Below are positions 34,058 through 42,959 of a DNA stretch of 64,000 bases, in pieces; position 1 is the first letter of the stretch; each line of letters begins with the position of its first letter. The notes below the pieces were generated by a model, which saw only the letters and a program-made list of their open reading frames with translations, ran no database searches and was not told where the DNA came from. The stretch is from positions 806,001 through 870,000 of the forward strand of contig JACCEP010000001.1 in NCBI GenBank assembly GCA_013416395.1. Direction: 5' to 3'. The DNA comes from Alcaligenaceae bacterium. Its GTDB lineage: Bacteria; Pseudomonadota; Gammaproteobacteria; Burkholderiales; Burkholderiaceae_B. Both the position numbers and the translations under genes were made by a program.

Positions 34058-35626
34058 TTAAATTTCCTTGCGCGCCATGCTGTCCCTGATGAATTCCGCC
34101 TGCCTTATTGCTAGGGATACGATGGTAAGCGTTGGGTTTTGCGCGGCGCTGGACGTGAACTGGCTGCCATCAGAAATGAACAGATTGGCAATGTCGTGTG
34201 TCTGACCGTGCTTGTTGCATACCCCATCATCGGCTTTCTCACTCATCCTGCAACTGCCCAGGTTGTGTGTCGAAGGATAGGGTGGGGTACGAAAAGACCG
34301 CGTCGCGCCCGCTGCCTTGTAAAGGGCATCACTTTGCTTGAAAGCATGCTCTCTCATGGCCACGTCGTTGGGGTGGTCGTCGTAATGCACGTTCGCCGCC
34401 GGCAAACCGAATTGATCCTTTGCCTGCTCGTCCAGCGTGATTCGGTTGGTTTCCTGTGGCATATCTTCGCCCACTATCCACAGGCCCGCGGTGCGTGTGT
34501 AGTCATCCATGTAAGAGGCAAACTCTTCGCCCCAGGCGCCCGGGCTCAAGAAAGCGGCGTAAAAAGGTAGCCCCAGGCTAATCGTTTCAAGCTCGTAGCC
34601 GCTGACGAAACCGCGACTGGGGTCGTGATCAGCCTCGTCCTGCACGATGCCTGCCATGGTGGTGCCGCGGTACATGTGTACGGGCTTGTCAAACACGGCG
34701 TATACCGAGCCCGTGGTATGGCGCATGTAGTTGCGCCCTACCTGACCAGAACCATTGGCCAGGCCATTCTTGAACTTGCCGGATTCTGACAGCAAAAGCA
34801 GCCGTGGCGTTTCAATGGAGTTTCCGGCAACGCATACGATACGGGCTGCCTGGCGTTGTTCTTTGCCATCTTTGTCAAAATACACAACAGCGCTGGCCTT
34901 ACCTTGCTCGTTATGCTCGATCCGGGTGACATGGCATTGCGTGCGCAGTTCCAGTTTTCCAGTGCTTTCGGCCTTGGGTATCTCTGTGTAGAGCGTGGAC
35001 CACTTGGCGCCCATCTTGCAGCCCTGGAAACAGAACCCCTGCTGGATACAGGCACCACGCCCGTCATAAGGGACGCTGTTGATCGCCATATGCCCGGTAC
35101 TCACCTTCTTGTAACCGATTTTCGTGGCGCCATCGTACATAATCTTGAAGTTGTTGTTGCCCGGCAGCCCTGGCAAACCGTTCGTGCGGGTTACGCCCAT
35201 TTTTTTCTCGGCGCGCTCGTAATAAGGCGCGATGTCCGACAGGCTGATAGGCCAGTCCAGCAGGTTGGCGCCCTTGACCTCGCCATAGGTACTGCGCGCC
35301 TTGAATGCATGCTCTGGTATACGCAGTGCTGCGCCCGCCCAGTGCGTGGTTGTACCTCCCACGGTCTTGCATATCCACGCGGGCAGGTTGGGAAAATCCT
35401 TGGTTAGCTGGAATGAGCCTGAGCTCACGCGTTTGTCCAGCCAGGCCAGTTGCTCAAACGACTTCCATTCATCCTGAATAAAGCTTTCTGTACTCTGTCG
35501 CGCACCGGCCTCGAGCAACACCACCTTGATGCCCTGCTGACAAAGCTCGTTGGCCAGGGTGCCGCCTCCAGCGCCCGATCCGATGATGACGACCACACTG
35601 TCGTCTGCGTGTTCATAGTGTGTCAT
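34058..35626 (-). CDS. GMC-family FAD-dependent dehydrogenase, gluconate-dehydrogenase-like large subunit
   Basis: A 522-residue flavoprotein of the GMC family. FAD binding is at VVVIIGSGAGGGTLANEL (about 10-30) with the second site KTVGGTTTHWAGAALR; a catalytic His appears in STHNLGSCRM near the C-terminus. It oxidises an alcohol or sugar acid (gluconate, sorbitol or choline-like) in the periplasm or at the membrane. It has no signal peptide of its own and likely leaves the cell folded with the Tat-signal subunit encoded 34 bases upstream. Confidence 0.85.
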   Translation of the reverse strand: MTHYEHADDSVVVIIGSGAGGGTLANELCQQGIKVVLLEAGARQSTESFIQDEWKSFEQLAWLDKRVSSGSFQLTKDFPNLPAWICKTVGGTTTHWAGAALRIPEHAFKARSTYGEVKGANLLDWPISLSDIAPYYERAEKKMGVTRTNGLPGLPGNNNFKIMYDGATKIGYKKVSTGHMAINSVPYDGRGACIQQGFCFQGCKMGAKWSTLYTEIPKAESTGKLELRTQCHVTRIEHNEQGKASAVVYFDKDGKEQRQAARIVCVAGNSIETPRLLLLSESGKFKNGLANGSGQVGRNYMRHTTGSVYAVFDKPVHMYRGTTMAGIVQDEADHDPSRGFVSGYELETISLGLPFYAAFLSPGAWGEEFASYMDDYTRTAGLWIVGEDMPQETNRITLDEQAKDQFGLPAANVHYDDHPNDVAMREHAFKQSDALYKAAGATRSFRTPPYPSTHNLGSCRMSEKADDGVCNKHGQTHDIANLFISDGSQFTSSAAQNPTLTIVSLAIRQAEFIRDSMARKEI

Positions 35627-35660
35627 GGTGTCTCCTCACTTGTGCTTTTATAGGGACAGC

Positions 35661-36251
35661 TCAGCTTTTCATCGAAGGGCTGGCCGATTCTGGAGGATCT
35701 GGCAGCCAGGTCAAATCATTGAATCCTCGTCCCAGATAACCACCCTTGGACCATACTTCGCCTTCATAGCCAAAATGCGCGTAGGCCAGTTGGTTGTCAT
35801 AAAGAGAGAGGATGCACTGACCACGTACTTTCTGAAAAAAGGGCTCAGATTCCATGGCTTTTAGTGCCGCAACTTGCTTTGCCTCACCGGCCGTTGTCCA
35901 CGCGCCTTGCGTAGCGGCGTTGAGCTTGGCTATTCCGTCGAGTACGAGCTGTTTGGTGGCGGCATCGGCACAGGCAGCATCCATATCCTTTACCAGCAGT
36001 GCATAGATGGCGTCGGGCATGTCTTTGTTTGGATAGAGTCGTTTGGCCATGAACAGCAGTGCGTTGGCCTGCGTCTTGTCCAAATGCTGCGCCTCAAGGG
36101 CCCATGATCGGGAGGGCGCCAGCGTGGCCAGTATCGATCCACTGGCCAGCATGCCGGTCAGCACGATGGACCCTTTCAGGAACTGACGCCGCGTTGGCTG
36201 ATCCGCCCGGCGTACCGTGGGGACGGAAGTGATCTGTGAAATCTGTTTCAT
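35661..36251 (-). CDS. Tat-exported dehydrogenase small subunit, gluconate 2-dehydrogenase subunit 3-like
   Basis: A 196-residue protein with a twin-arginine signal (TRRQFLKGSIVLTGMLASG, about 20-45). The mature part (QANALLFMAKRLYPNKDMPDAIYALLVKD) resembles the small, chaperone-like subunit of membrane gluconate and fructose dehydrogenases. It would carry the FAD subunit through the Tat system encoded at 45-47 kb. The usual third gene, a multiheme cytochrome c, is not adjacent. Confidence 0.82.
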   Translation of the reverse strand: MKQISQITSVPTVRRADQPTRRQFLKGSIVLTGMLASGSILATLAPSRSWALEAQHLDKTQANALLFMAKRLYPNKDMPDAIYALLVKDMDAACADAATKQLVLDGIAKLNAATQGAWTTAGEAKQVAALKAMESEPFFQKVRGQCILSLYDNQLAYAHFGYEGEVWSKGGYLGRGFNDLTWLPDPPESASPSMKS

Positions 36252-36290
36252 GTTTTTTGTCTCCGGCGATGTTTAAAAACATTCAATAAT

Positions 36291-36680
36291 TCAGTAGTGA
36301 CCTCCGCGTTGCAGGACCTCAATCTTGTAGCCGTCAGGGTCGGTCACAAAGAAGAAACGCGCGACATGCCCGTTCTGTTCTATCTGTTTCAAATCGGTGG
36401 GGAGTATGCCGCTGGCCTGGAGGGCAGCATGGGTGGCTTCCAGATCTTCGACGGAGAAAGCAACGTGCCCGTAGGCGGTTCCGTGTTCGTACGGTTCGCT
36501 TTGATTTTTGTTGAACGTGAGTTCTATTTCGGCAGGGCTTTCGTCGTTCGCCAGATAGACGAGCGTGAAGGAGGGAAAGTCTAGCCTGTGTTTTTCGTCT
36601 AGATCGAAGGCGTTGCGGTAGAACGCAATCGAGGCGTCCAGGTTGGCCACCCGGATCATGGTGTGTATCAGTCTTGCCAT
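36291..36680 (-). CDS. Glyoxalase/bleomycin-resistance superfamily protein, lactoylglutathione lyase-like
   Basis: A 129-residue vicinal-oxygen-chelate protein. Sequence order matches glyoxalase I: HTMIRVANLDASIAFYRNAF, E in AEIELTFN, YGHVAFSVEDLEATHAAL, and FFVTDPDGYKIEVLQR, giving the H/E metal ligands of GloA. It likely isomerises the methylglyoxal-glutathione adduct. The start at 36680 follows GGAGATGGC; the longer TTG frame at 36695 begins before that ribosome site. It may head a unit with the dehydrogenase genes. Confidence 0.85.
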   Translation of the reverse strand: MARLIHTMIRVANLDASIAFYRNAFDLDEKHRLDFPSFTLVYLANDESPAEIELTFNKNQSEPYEHGTAYGHVAFSVEDLEATHAALQASGILPTDLKQIEQNGHVARFFFVTDPDGYKIEVLQRGGHY

Positions 36681-36833
36681 GCCATCTCCGTGCAATAGTC
36701 TTGTAATGATTATGCGGGAGCAAGGAGAAGTGCTGGTAATAGCCCAGTGCTACATGGCTAGTGATTAACCCTTTGTTCAGTTGATGTGTGCAGTCAAGAC
36801 GGGTGGCGCGCCACCCGTCCCCATGCTTGTGGC

Positions 36834-37820
36834 TTAGTTAACAGAAATTTTGGCCTTTGTTATGACCTCAGCCCATTTTTTGGTTTCGCTCTGGATGAAG
36901 TTTGCGAAATCTTCAGGTGTACCGCCAGCAATCTGGCCGCCGGTCTGGTCAAACGCTTTTTTGATCTCTGGCTTTTGCAGAATCTTGTTAAATGCTGCAT
37001 TCAACTTCTGAATGATGGGTTCCGGCGTACCAGCCGGAGCAATAATGCCCTGCCAGTTATAAGACTCAAAACCGGGTAACCCTGATTCTGCAACAGTGGG
37101 CACATCAGGCAACAACGGCAGACGCTGAGCGCTGGTAACCGCCAAAGGGTGTACTTTCTTGGCCTGTATGGCCGGCATGGCGGCATAGCCCATTTCGAAC
37201 ATCATATCGATATGGCCTGCGATAAGATCGGTCGCTGCGGGCGCGCCACCCTTGTAAGGTACGTGTGTAAGCTTGATGCCTGCTTCTGAGGCAAAAAGTT
37301 CGCCCGACAAATGGTGGGCACCACCCACACCTGATGAGCCGAAGGCCAATGCACCCGGGTCTTTCTTTGCCAGCGCGATAAGGTCAGCGAGTGTCTGAAC
37401 GGGAACGTCTTTGTTAACGCTCAGAATCAAAGGGCTTTCTTCGATAAGAATAACGGGCGCGATGTCTTTCTGGACGTTATAGGTAACGTTCTTGGGCATC
37501 AGCGTGGGGTTGACCGAAAGCGGGGCCAGATTGCCGCTGCCTATCGTGTAGCCGTCTGGTTTAGACCTGGCAATATCGGCGGTGCCAATGATGCCGCCTG
37601 CGCCAGCCTTGTTTTCAACAATGACGTTGGCATTAAGTTCTTGCGCAAGTTCCCGTCCGAGCAGGCGCATGCGTGTATCGGCAAAGCCGCCTGCGGCGTA
37701 CGGAATAATCAGGCTAATGGGTTTGCCTTCCGGCCAGTCGGCAGCTGCCGAAACGCCAGGCATGCCAGTCATTAGCAGTGCGCTCAGCGCAAGTACGCCA
37801 AATGGTTTAATGGATTTCAT
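36834..37820 (-). CDS. Bug/TctC family periplasmic solute-binding protein
   Basis: A 328-residue periplasmic protein with a signal peptide (about 1-27, ending VSAAA). Family motifs include ISLIIPYAAGGFADTRMRLLG, VENKAGAGGIIGT and LTHVPYKGGAPAATDLIAGHIDMMF. Such proteins are very numerous in Alcaligenaceae and usually bind carboxylates for tripartite tricarboxylate transporters or as orphan sensors. No TctA/TctB gene is adjacent, so this one is an orphan. The start at ATG 37820 is chosen over a far longer frame that has no signal peptide. Confidence 0.88.
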   Translation of the reverse strand: MKSIKPFGVLALSALLMTGMPGVSAAADWPEGKPISLIIPYAAGGFADTRMRLLGRELAQELNANVIVENKAGAGGIIGTADIARSKPDGYTIGSGNLAPLSVNPTLMPKNVTYNVQKDIAPVILIEESPLILSVNKDVPVQTLADLIALAKKDPGALAFGSSGVGGAHHLSGELFASEAGIKLTHVPYKGGAPAATDLIAGHIDMMFEMGYAAMPAIQAKKVHPLAVTSAQRLPLLPDVPTVAESGLPGFESYNWQGIIAPAGTPEPIIQKLNAAFNKILQKPEIKKAFDQTGGQIAGGTPEDFANFIQSETKKWAEVITKAKISVN

Positions 37821-38108
37821 GTCGGTGCTCGATGTGAGAGTAGAGGTCAGGCATTGTAGTGCCGCCGCTTGGTCTCTAAAGCATGGAAATCGTTGTGTGT
37901 GTGGGTATTGTTCTGGTTGCTGTCTGATAGAGCAGCAACATGCCAATCAGAAAATGCCAGACGTATTCACATTTTAATCAGGTACAGGCCGCTATTACAT
38001 GGACGGTAGGTACATGATTTACTGCGGCAACCTAGAATGCAGCCGTACTGGCGCGCGCAACCTGATATTGGGCGGCGCGCTTTTGCCAGACGAACTAAAA
38101 GCGCGTGA
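37821..38108. other. Intergenic region between the TctC-type gene and sspB
   Basis: About 290 bases, with no supported gene, tRNA or clear terminator. A GC-rich stretch near 38050-38080 has short self-complementary words only. Confidence 0.35.
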
Positions 38109-38573
38109 TTACTTTACGATCGTTAGCCGTGGAGGCTTAGGATCGTCGTCAGACGGATCCGGCTTGGCATCGGACGATAACGGGTCCTTGCCCTCGGAAA
38201 CCGCCCTGGGCCCCTCTTGCGGGCTGCTGTCAGCCGTTTCGGTGCCAGGGTAAGGCTGGGATTCGAGCACGTCGAAACCCATGCCCTGGCCTGTTTCTCG
38301 GGCGTAAATGGCCGATACCGTGGCCACGGGCACAAAGATGTGTTCAGTAACCCCGCCGAAGCGGGTCTGGAACTCGATGTACTCGTTGCCAAGTGTCAGG
38401 CCGTTGGTAGCCAGTGTGCCGATGTTCAGCGTGATCTGGCCGTCGTGAATATGCGCTGGCGGTACGATGGTGTTGGCGTCAACGGTAACCACGATGTGTG
38501 GCGTGTAACCGTTGTCGGTGCACCATTCGTGCAGGGCGCGTATCAGGTAAGGCTTGGTCGACGATTCTTGCAT
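38109..38573 (-). CDS. sspB: ClpXP protease specificity-enhancing factor
   Basis: A 154-residue SspB adaptor that brings ssrA-tagged proteins to ClpXP. The folded part (TKPYLIRALHEWCTDNGYTPHI, GQITLNIGTLATNGLTLGNEYIEFQTRFGG) ends near 100, followed by an acidic, Pro-rich linker and a C-terminal ClpX-docking tail (PPRLTIVK). It follows sspA by six bases, so the pair is co-transcribed. Confidence 0.94.
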   Translation of the reverse strand: MQESSTKPYLIRALHEWCTDNGYTPHIVVTVDANTIVPPAHIHDGQITLNIGTLATNGLTLGNEYIEFQTRFGGVTEHIFVPVATVSAIYARETGQGMGFDVLESQPYPGTETADSSPQEGPRAVSEGKDPLSSDAKPDPSDDDPKPPRLTIVK

Positions 38574-38579
38574 GGTGAC

Positions 38580-39188
38580 TTAGCGGCGCATGACTTTCTC
38601 GGATGGCGTCAGCGCTTCTATGTATGCTGGCCGCGAAAAGATGCGCTCGGCGTATTTTTGGATAGGTGCCGCATTTTTTGGAAGCTCGACACCGTAGTGG
38701 TCAAGGCGCCAGAGCAATGGGGCAATGGCCACGTCGAGCATAGAAAAGTCTTCGCCCAACATGAACTTGTTTTTTAACAGCAGCGGAGCAAGTTGTGCAA
38801 GGCGGTCGCGGATGTTCTGGCGAGCTGTATCTTGTGCCTTGGTATCGGTGCTGCTGCGGTCTTCGAGTGCTGACACGTGCACGAACAGTTCTTTTTCGAA
38901 GTTGTACAGAAAAAGGCGTGTGCGTGCGCGCATGACCGGGTCGGCGGGCATGAGCTGGGGGTGCGGGAAACGCTCGTCGATATACTCGTTGATGATGTTG
39001 GACTCGTACAGCACCAGATCGCGCTCGACCAAAATGGGAACTTGCCCATAAGGGTTCATGACACTAATGTCTTCGGGCTTGTTGTAGAGGTCGATGTCGC
39101 GGATTTCAAAATCCATGCCTTTTTCGAACAACACAAAACGGCAGCGTTGAGAGAACGGGCAGGTCGTTCCAGAATAGAGCACCATCAT
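38580..39188 (-). CDS. sspA: Stringent starvation protein A
   Basis: A 202-residue glutathione S-transferase-fold protein that binds RNA polymerase. N-terminus MMVLYSGTTCPFSQRCRFVLFEKG, with NPYGQVPILVERDLVLYESNIINEYIDERFPHP as in all SspA proteins. The start is one of two adjacent ATGs (39188 or 39185); the longer open frame was rejected because it begins before the ribosome site. Confidence 0.94.
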   Translation of the reverse strand: MMVLYSGTTCPFSQRCRFVLFEKGMDFEIRDIDLYNKPEDISVMNPYGQVPILVERDLVLYESNIINEYIDERFPHPQLMPADPVMRARTRLFLYNFEKELFVHVSALEDRSSTDTKAQDTARQNIRDRLAQLAPLLLKNKFMLGEDFSMLDVAIAPLLWRLDHYGVELPKNAAPIQKYAERIFSRPAYIEALTPSEKVMRR

Positions 39189-39251
39189 GTCGCGGATTCC
39201 AATCGAAGGTAAAAACGTGAGCGGCGCGCGCACAGGACGCGCCTGAAAAGG

Positions 39252-39280
39252 GAAATAGGCGTACAACCTACGCCTATTTC
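39252..39280 (-). terminator. Probable terminator after petC
   Basis: A perfect 12-bp stem (GAAATAGGCGTA/TACGCCTATTTC) with a five-base loop, about 65 bases after the petC stop. On the minus strand it is followed by CCTTTTC, a weak T-tract. It should separate the petABC unit from sspA. Confidence 0.55.
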
Positions 39281-39345
39281 AGGGCCGACATTTGCGGACG
39301 CAAAAACGTATTGCAGCGCCGTCGGCAAGCGCTGCCACGCACGGG

Positions 39346-40191
39346 TTACTTGACGTGTTTCCAGTAGGCCGAGTTCAGACGCCATGCGACAAGCAAAAAC
39401 AGACCCAGAAACAGCAATACCCAGACACCGAGGGTTCTGCGCTGAAGTTGCACAGGTTCGGCCATCCAACCCAGGAAGTTTGCCAGATCAGCCACGTTGT
39501 TGTCGAATACGGCGACCGTGCTGCGGTCAGGTGAGCTGAATACCGGTTTGTCGAGCGCGGAGCCTGCGTAGTCAGTCAATGGATCAGTCTTGATTACGGA
39601 AAAGCCCTGCGAGTCATAGCTGGCTACTATACGCTCCCATTGCAAGTTGCCATCGGCCTGCTCGACGGAATGCACAGTAGTGCGCTCAAGCGAGCGAGGG
39701 CCTTGAAGCTGCCACAAGATGTTGGGCATGGCAATGTTAGGGAATACGATGTTATTCCAGCCACTGGCTTTTGACGTGTCACGATAGTAAGAGCGCAGCA
39801 GCGTATAAACGTAATCTACGCCCGAATGCCCCATGGTTTCAGACTTGGCGCGTGCGATGACTGACAGGTCAGGCGGCGTGGTACCAAACCATTTTTTGGC
39901 GTCTTCGGGCCGCATGGCGATCTTCATGAGATCACCCACCTTGTCCGACGTGAACAGAAGGTTTTTCTGGATCATTTCGTCGGTAAGGCCGATCTCTGTG
40001 AGCTTGTTGTAGCGCATGGAGTTTGCGCTATGACAGCCCAGACAGTAGTTGACGAAGAGTTTGGCCCCGTTCTGAAGCGCTGCCATGTCAGTGATGCGAT
40101 TGGGAGCGGTGTCAAGCGGAGCCCCCCCGGCAGCCAGAGTAACCGAGCTGGCCAAGGTGAGGGCGATAGCGCCGAGCAACTTTTTAATCAT
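39346..40191 (-). CDS. petC: Cytochrome c1 of the bc1 complex
   Basis: A 281-residue membrane-anchored cytochrome. Signal peptide at the N-terminus, heme c site CLGCHS (C50, C53, H54), the axial-Met region PNIAMPNILW, and a C-terminal membrane anchor before the basic end. ATG 40191 is preferred over ATG 40197 because GGA abuts the latter. Part of the ubiquinol-cytochrome c reductase with PetA and PetB. Confidence 0.95.
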   Translation of the reverse strand: MIKKLLGAIALTLASSVTLAAGGAPLDTAPNRITDMAALQNGAKLFVNYCLGCHSANSMRYNKLTEIGLTDEMIQKNLLFTSDKVGDLMKIAMRPEDAKKWFGTTPPDLSVIARAKSETMGHSGVDYVYTLLRSYYRDTSKASGWNNIVFPNIAMPNILWQLQGPRSLERTTVHSVEQADGNLQWERIVASYDSQGFSVIKTDPLTDYAGSALDKPVFSSPDRSTVAVFDNNVADLANFLGWMAEPVQLQRRTLGVWVLLFLGLFLLVAWRLNSAYWKHVK

Positions 40192-40217
40192 GATCATTCC
40201 GTTACGTATTGGTTGCC

Positions 40218-41606
40218 TTAGTGAGCATGGAACGTGATGCGGTCGGGAACCTGTTTAAAGGTTCCGAGACGGCTCCACACCGGCATCAGAAAGAAGAACG
40301 CCAGGTAAATGAACGTCCCAATCTGGCTCATGAGGTTATGTATCGGGCTAACTGGCTGGGTGCCAAGATACCCTAGTACCAGGAAGTTGATGATGAAAAT
40401 GGCGTACAGATACTTGTGCCAGGTTGGGCGATAGCGGATCGACTTGACGGGTGAATGATCAAGCCAGGGCAGGAAGAACAGGATGACGACAGCGCCGCCC
40501 ATGGCAACTACACCCCAGAACTTGGCGTCAATGACTCGCAGCAGCACGGCGACCAGCAGCAGAACGACCGGCCACACAATGCGCCAGATACCTCTGAGAT
40601 TGCCTTTGGCGAACAAGGCAAGGGCGGCGACGACTGCTCCGCCCACAAGCACCCAAGTGAAGTCGGCCGTAGTGGCGCGCAGCATGGAGTAAAACGGCGT
40701 GAAGTACCAGACCGGTGCAATATGCGGTGGTGTCTTCAGTGGGTCAGCCGGGATGAAGTTGTTGTATTCGAGAAAGTAACCACCCATCTCAGGCGCAAAG
40801 AAGATAATGGCGGCAAATATGATGAGAAAGCCCGCCACGCCCACGATGTCATGCACAGTGTAGTAGGGGTGGAAGGGGATGCCGTCCATAGGCCGACCGT
40901 AGCGATCTTTGGGGCCTTCTTTGATCTCGACACCGTCGGGGTTGTTGGAGCCCACTTCGTGCAGCGCAATAATGTGTGCGGCAACCAGACCAATCAGCGC
41001 AAGAGGGATGGCGATGACGTGGAAGGCGAAGAAGCGGTTGAGTGTGGCATCAGACACGACATAATCGCCGCGGATCCAGATAGCCAGCTCAGGCCCGATG
41101 AACGGTATGGCCGAGAACAGGTTGACGATAACCTGTGCGCCCCAATATGACATCTGGCCCCAGGGCAGCAGGTAGCCAAAGAAGGCTTCGCCCATAAGAC
41201 AGAGGAAAATGGCAACGCCGAAGATCCATACCAGCTCGCGCGGCTTGCGGTATGAGCCGTAGAACAGCCCGCGCAGCATGTGCAGGTACACGACCACAAA
41301 GAACATGGATGCGCCGGTAGAGTGCATGTACCGGATCAGCCAGCCCCATGGCACCTCGCGCATAATGTATTCGACAGACTCGAATGCAAGCTTGGCATCG
41401 GGTTTGTAGTTCATGACCAGGAAAATACCGGTCACGATCTGTATGACCAGCACCAGCATTGCCAGTGACCCAAAGAAATACCAGAAGTTGAAATTCTTTG
41501 GGGCATAGTATTCCGACATATGCTCTTTGAACATCTTGGTAAGCGGGAAGCGCCTATCAATCCATCCTAAAAGTCCTGTCGTATCGACGGTTTTCTCGCC
41601 AGCCAT
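40218..41606 (-). CDS. petB: Cytochrome b of the bc1 complex
   Basis: A 462-residue membrane protein with eight or nine hydrophobic segments, binding both b hemes and forming the quinol sites. Seen: GWLIRYMHSTGASMFFVVVYLHMLRG, GQMSYWGAQVIVNLFSAIPFIG, FFAFHVIAIPLALIGLVAAHI with the second heme His, and the Qo-site IAPVWYFTPFYSMLRA (the equivalent of PEWYF). Starts 84 bases after petA. Confidence 0.96.
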   Translation of the reverse strand: MAGEKTVDTTGLLGWIDRRFPLTKMFKEHMSEYYAPKNFNFWYFFGSLAMLVLVIQIVTGIFLVMNYKPDAKLAFESVEYIMREVPWGWLIRYMHSTGASMFFVVVYLHMLRGLFYGSYRKPRELVWIFGVAIFLCLMGEAFFGYLLPWGQMSYWGAQVIVNLFSAIPFIGPELAIWIRGDYVVSDATLNRFFAFHVIAIPLALIGLVAAHIIALHEVGSNNPDGVEIKEGPKDRYGRPMDGIPFHPYYTVHDIVGVAGFLIIFAAIIFFAPEMGGYFLEYNNFIPADPLKTPPHIAPVWYFTPFYSMLRATTADFTWVLVGGAVVAALALFAKGNLRGIWRIVWPVVLLLVAVLLRVIDAKFWGVVAMGGAVVILFFLPWLDHSPVKSIRYRPTWHKYLYAIFIINFLVLGYLGTQPVSPIHNLMSQIGTFIYLAFFFLMPVWSRLGTFKQVPDRITFHAH

Positions 41607-41690
41607 GAAACGGCTCCTTTATTCTATGTACGAGGCGTATAACGGGTTCAGTTCTTTGGGCGTCCGGAAACGGGCGCCACAAGTATTCGT

Positions 41691-42329
41691 TTAAGCCTTG
41701 GCTTTGTCGTCTGCACCGATAGTGACAGTGTTGCCGTCGGCTGAGAAGACATAAGGCGGTATTTCGAGGTTATCTGGTGCGGGCTTGTTGGCAAATACGC
41801 GACCGGCCAGATCGAACGTGGAACCATGGCAAGGGCAAAAGAAACCGCCTTTCCAGTTGGCCGGAAGGCCGGGTGCCGTTGTGAACTCGGCTGTTGGCGA
41901 ACAGCCAAGATGCGTACAGATGCCGACACAGACGAAGATTTCAGGTCGACGTGAGCGGTATTCGTTTTTGGCAAATTCAGGGGTGAAGCCGGGGCGGTCA
42001 GATTCTGGGTCGGCCAGCTGACTGTCGAGCGTAGGCAGATCTTTAAGCTGCTGTTCGGTGCGGTGCATAATCCAGACGGGCTTGCCACGCCACTCTACGG
42101 TGATCATCTGGCCCGGGGTTATGCCACTGATATCGACCTCTACGGGGGCACCCGCAGCGCGGGCTTTCTCCGACGGGGCGAAGGAAGAAACGAATGGCAC
42201 AACTGTGGCCACACCTGCGGCGCCACCGACGGCACAGCAAGTCGTAACCCAGAGACGGCGCGACGCGTCGGGCGGAAGGTTAGGGTCAACCGCGCCGGAA
42301 TCGTCGAGCTGTGTCGTTATCTGACTCAT
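41691..42329 (-). CDS. petA: Rieske iron-sulfur subunit of the bc1 complex
   Basis: A 212-residue protein with an uncleaved twin-arginine type anchor (SRRLWVTT, then a hydrophobic segment around 30-50). The 2Fe-2S cluster boxes are C138-T-H140-L-G-C143 and C165-P-C167-H168. It carries electrons from quinol to cytochrome c1. Tat-dependent export links it to the tatABC genes in this window. Confidence 0.96.
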   Translation of the reverse strand: MSQITTQLDDSGAVDPNLPPDASRRLWVTTCCAVGGAAGVATVVPFVSSFAPSEKARAAGAPVEVDISGITPGQMITVEWRGKPVWIMHRTEQQLKDLPTLDSQLADPESDRPGFTPEFAKNEYRSRRPEIFVCVGICTHLGCSPTAEFTTAPGLPANWKGGFFCPCHGSTFDLAGRVFANKPAPDNLEIPPYVFSADGNTVTIGADDKAKA

Positions 42330-42417
42330 TCTAGTATCCTTAATTCTTGCCCAGGCCGGGCATACAATTCACCAATTTTGGCTACATTCAATCTTTTCAA
42401 CCGCGTATTATAGCGTT

Positions 42418-42433
42418 ACCCCGACTTCGGGGT
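42418..42433 (+). other. Hairpin in the mscL leader
   Basis: ACCCCGA-CT-TCGGGGT lies about 30 bases before the mscL start, in the divergent petA-mscL gap. Without a T-tract it looks like a leader stem rather than a terminator. Confidence 0.4.
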
Positions 42434-42464
42434 GAATCGACACAGATCAATAGAAGAGGACATT

Positions 42465-42920
42465 ATGAGCAAAGCACGCGGATTTATACAAGAATTCCAA
42501 GAGTTCGCCGTTAAAGGCAACATGATAGACCTTGCCGTTGGTGTCATTATTGGCGCCGCGTTCGGCAAAATCATCGATTCTCTGGTGCGCGACATCATTA
42601 TGCCCTTGGTCAACTTTATATTGGGTGGCCAAGTCGATTTTGCCAGTAAATTCTTGCTTTTGCGCACACCAGAAGGCTATGCCGGGCCGCAAACCTACGA
42701 TGCCTTAACCAAGGCTGGGGCGGTGGTTCTGTCATGGGGTAATTTCGTTACTGTGGCTATCAACTTCATACTGCTGGCTTTTGTCGTGTTCATGCTGGTT
42801 AAAGGCGTTAACGCTATGCGCAACCGCCTGCAACCGCCCGTGGTTGAGGTTGCCGCACCGGCCGCTACACCCGAAGATGTAGCGTTGCTGCGCGAGATCC
42901 GCGACCTTCTTAAACGCTAG
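42465..42920 (+). CDS. mscL: Large-conductance mechanosensitive channel
   Basis: A 151-residue inner-membrane channel with two membrane segments. It opens on hypo-osmotic shock. Family hallmarks: [32 protein letters not shown] and, in the second segment, [24 protein letters not shown] 42465 follows GAGGA; the longer frame at 42432 starts before it. Confidence 0.95.
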   Translation: MSKARGFIQEFQEFAVKGNMIDLAVGVIIGAAFGKIIDSLVRDIIMPLVNFILGGQVDFASKFLLLRTPEGYAGPQTYDALTKAGAVVLSWGNFVTVAINFILLAFVVFMLVKGVNAMRNRLQPPVVEVAAPAATPEDVALLREIRDLLKR

Positions 42921-42959
42921 GTCTGATTGCGGCGCGTGTGCACAACACACCGCTGCCGC

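Noticed and set aside
37980-38080. Possible tRNA or small RNA in the gap before sspB
   Set aside because: No cloverleaf could be folded and no promoter or terminator pair was found.
40455-41150. Plus-strand open frame of 231 codons
   Set aside because: Antisense to cytochrome b (petB); a shadow with no membrane or known motif of its own.
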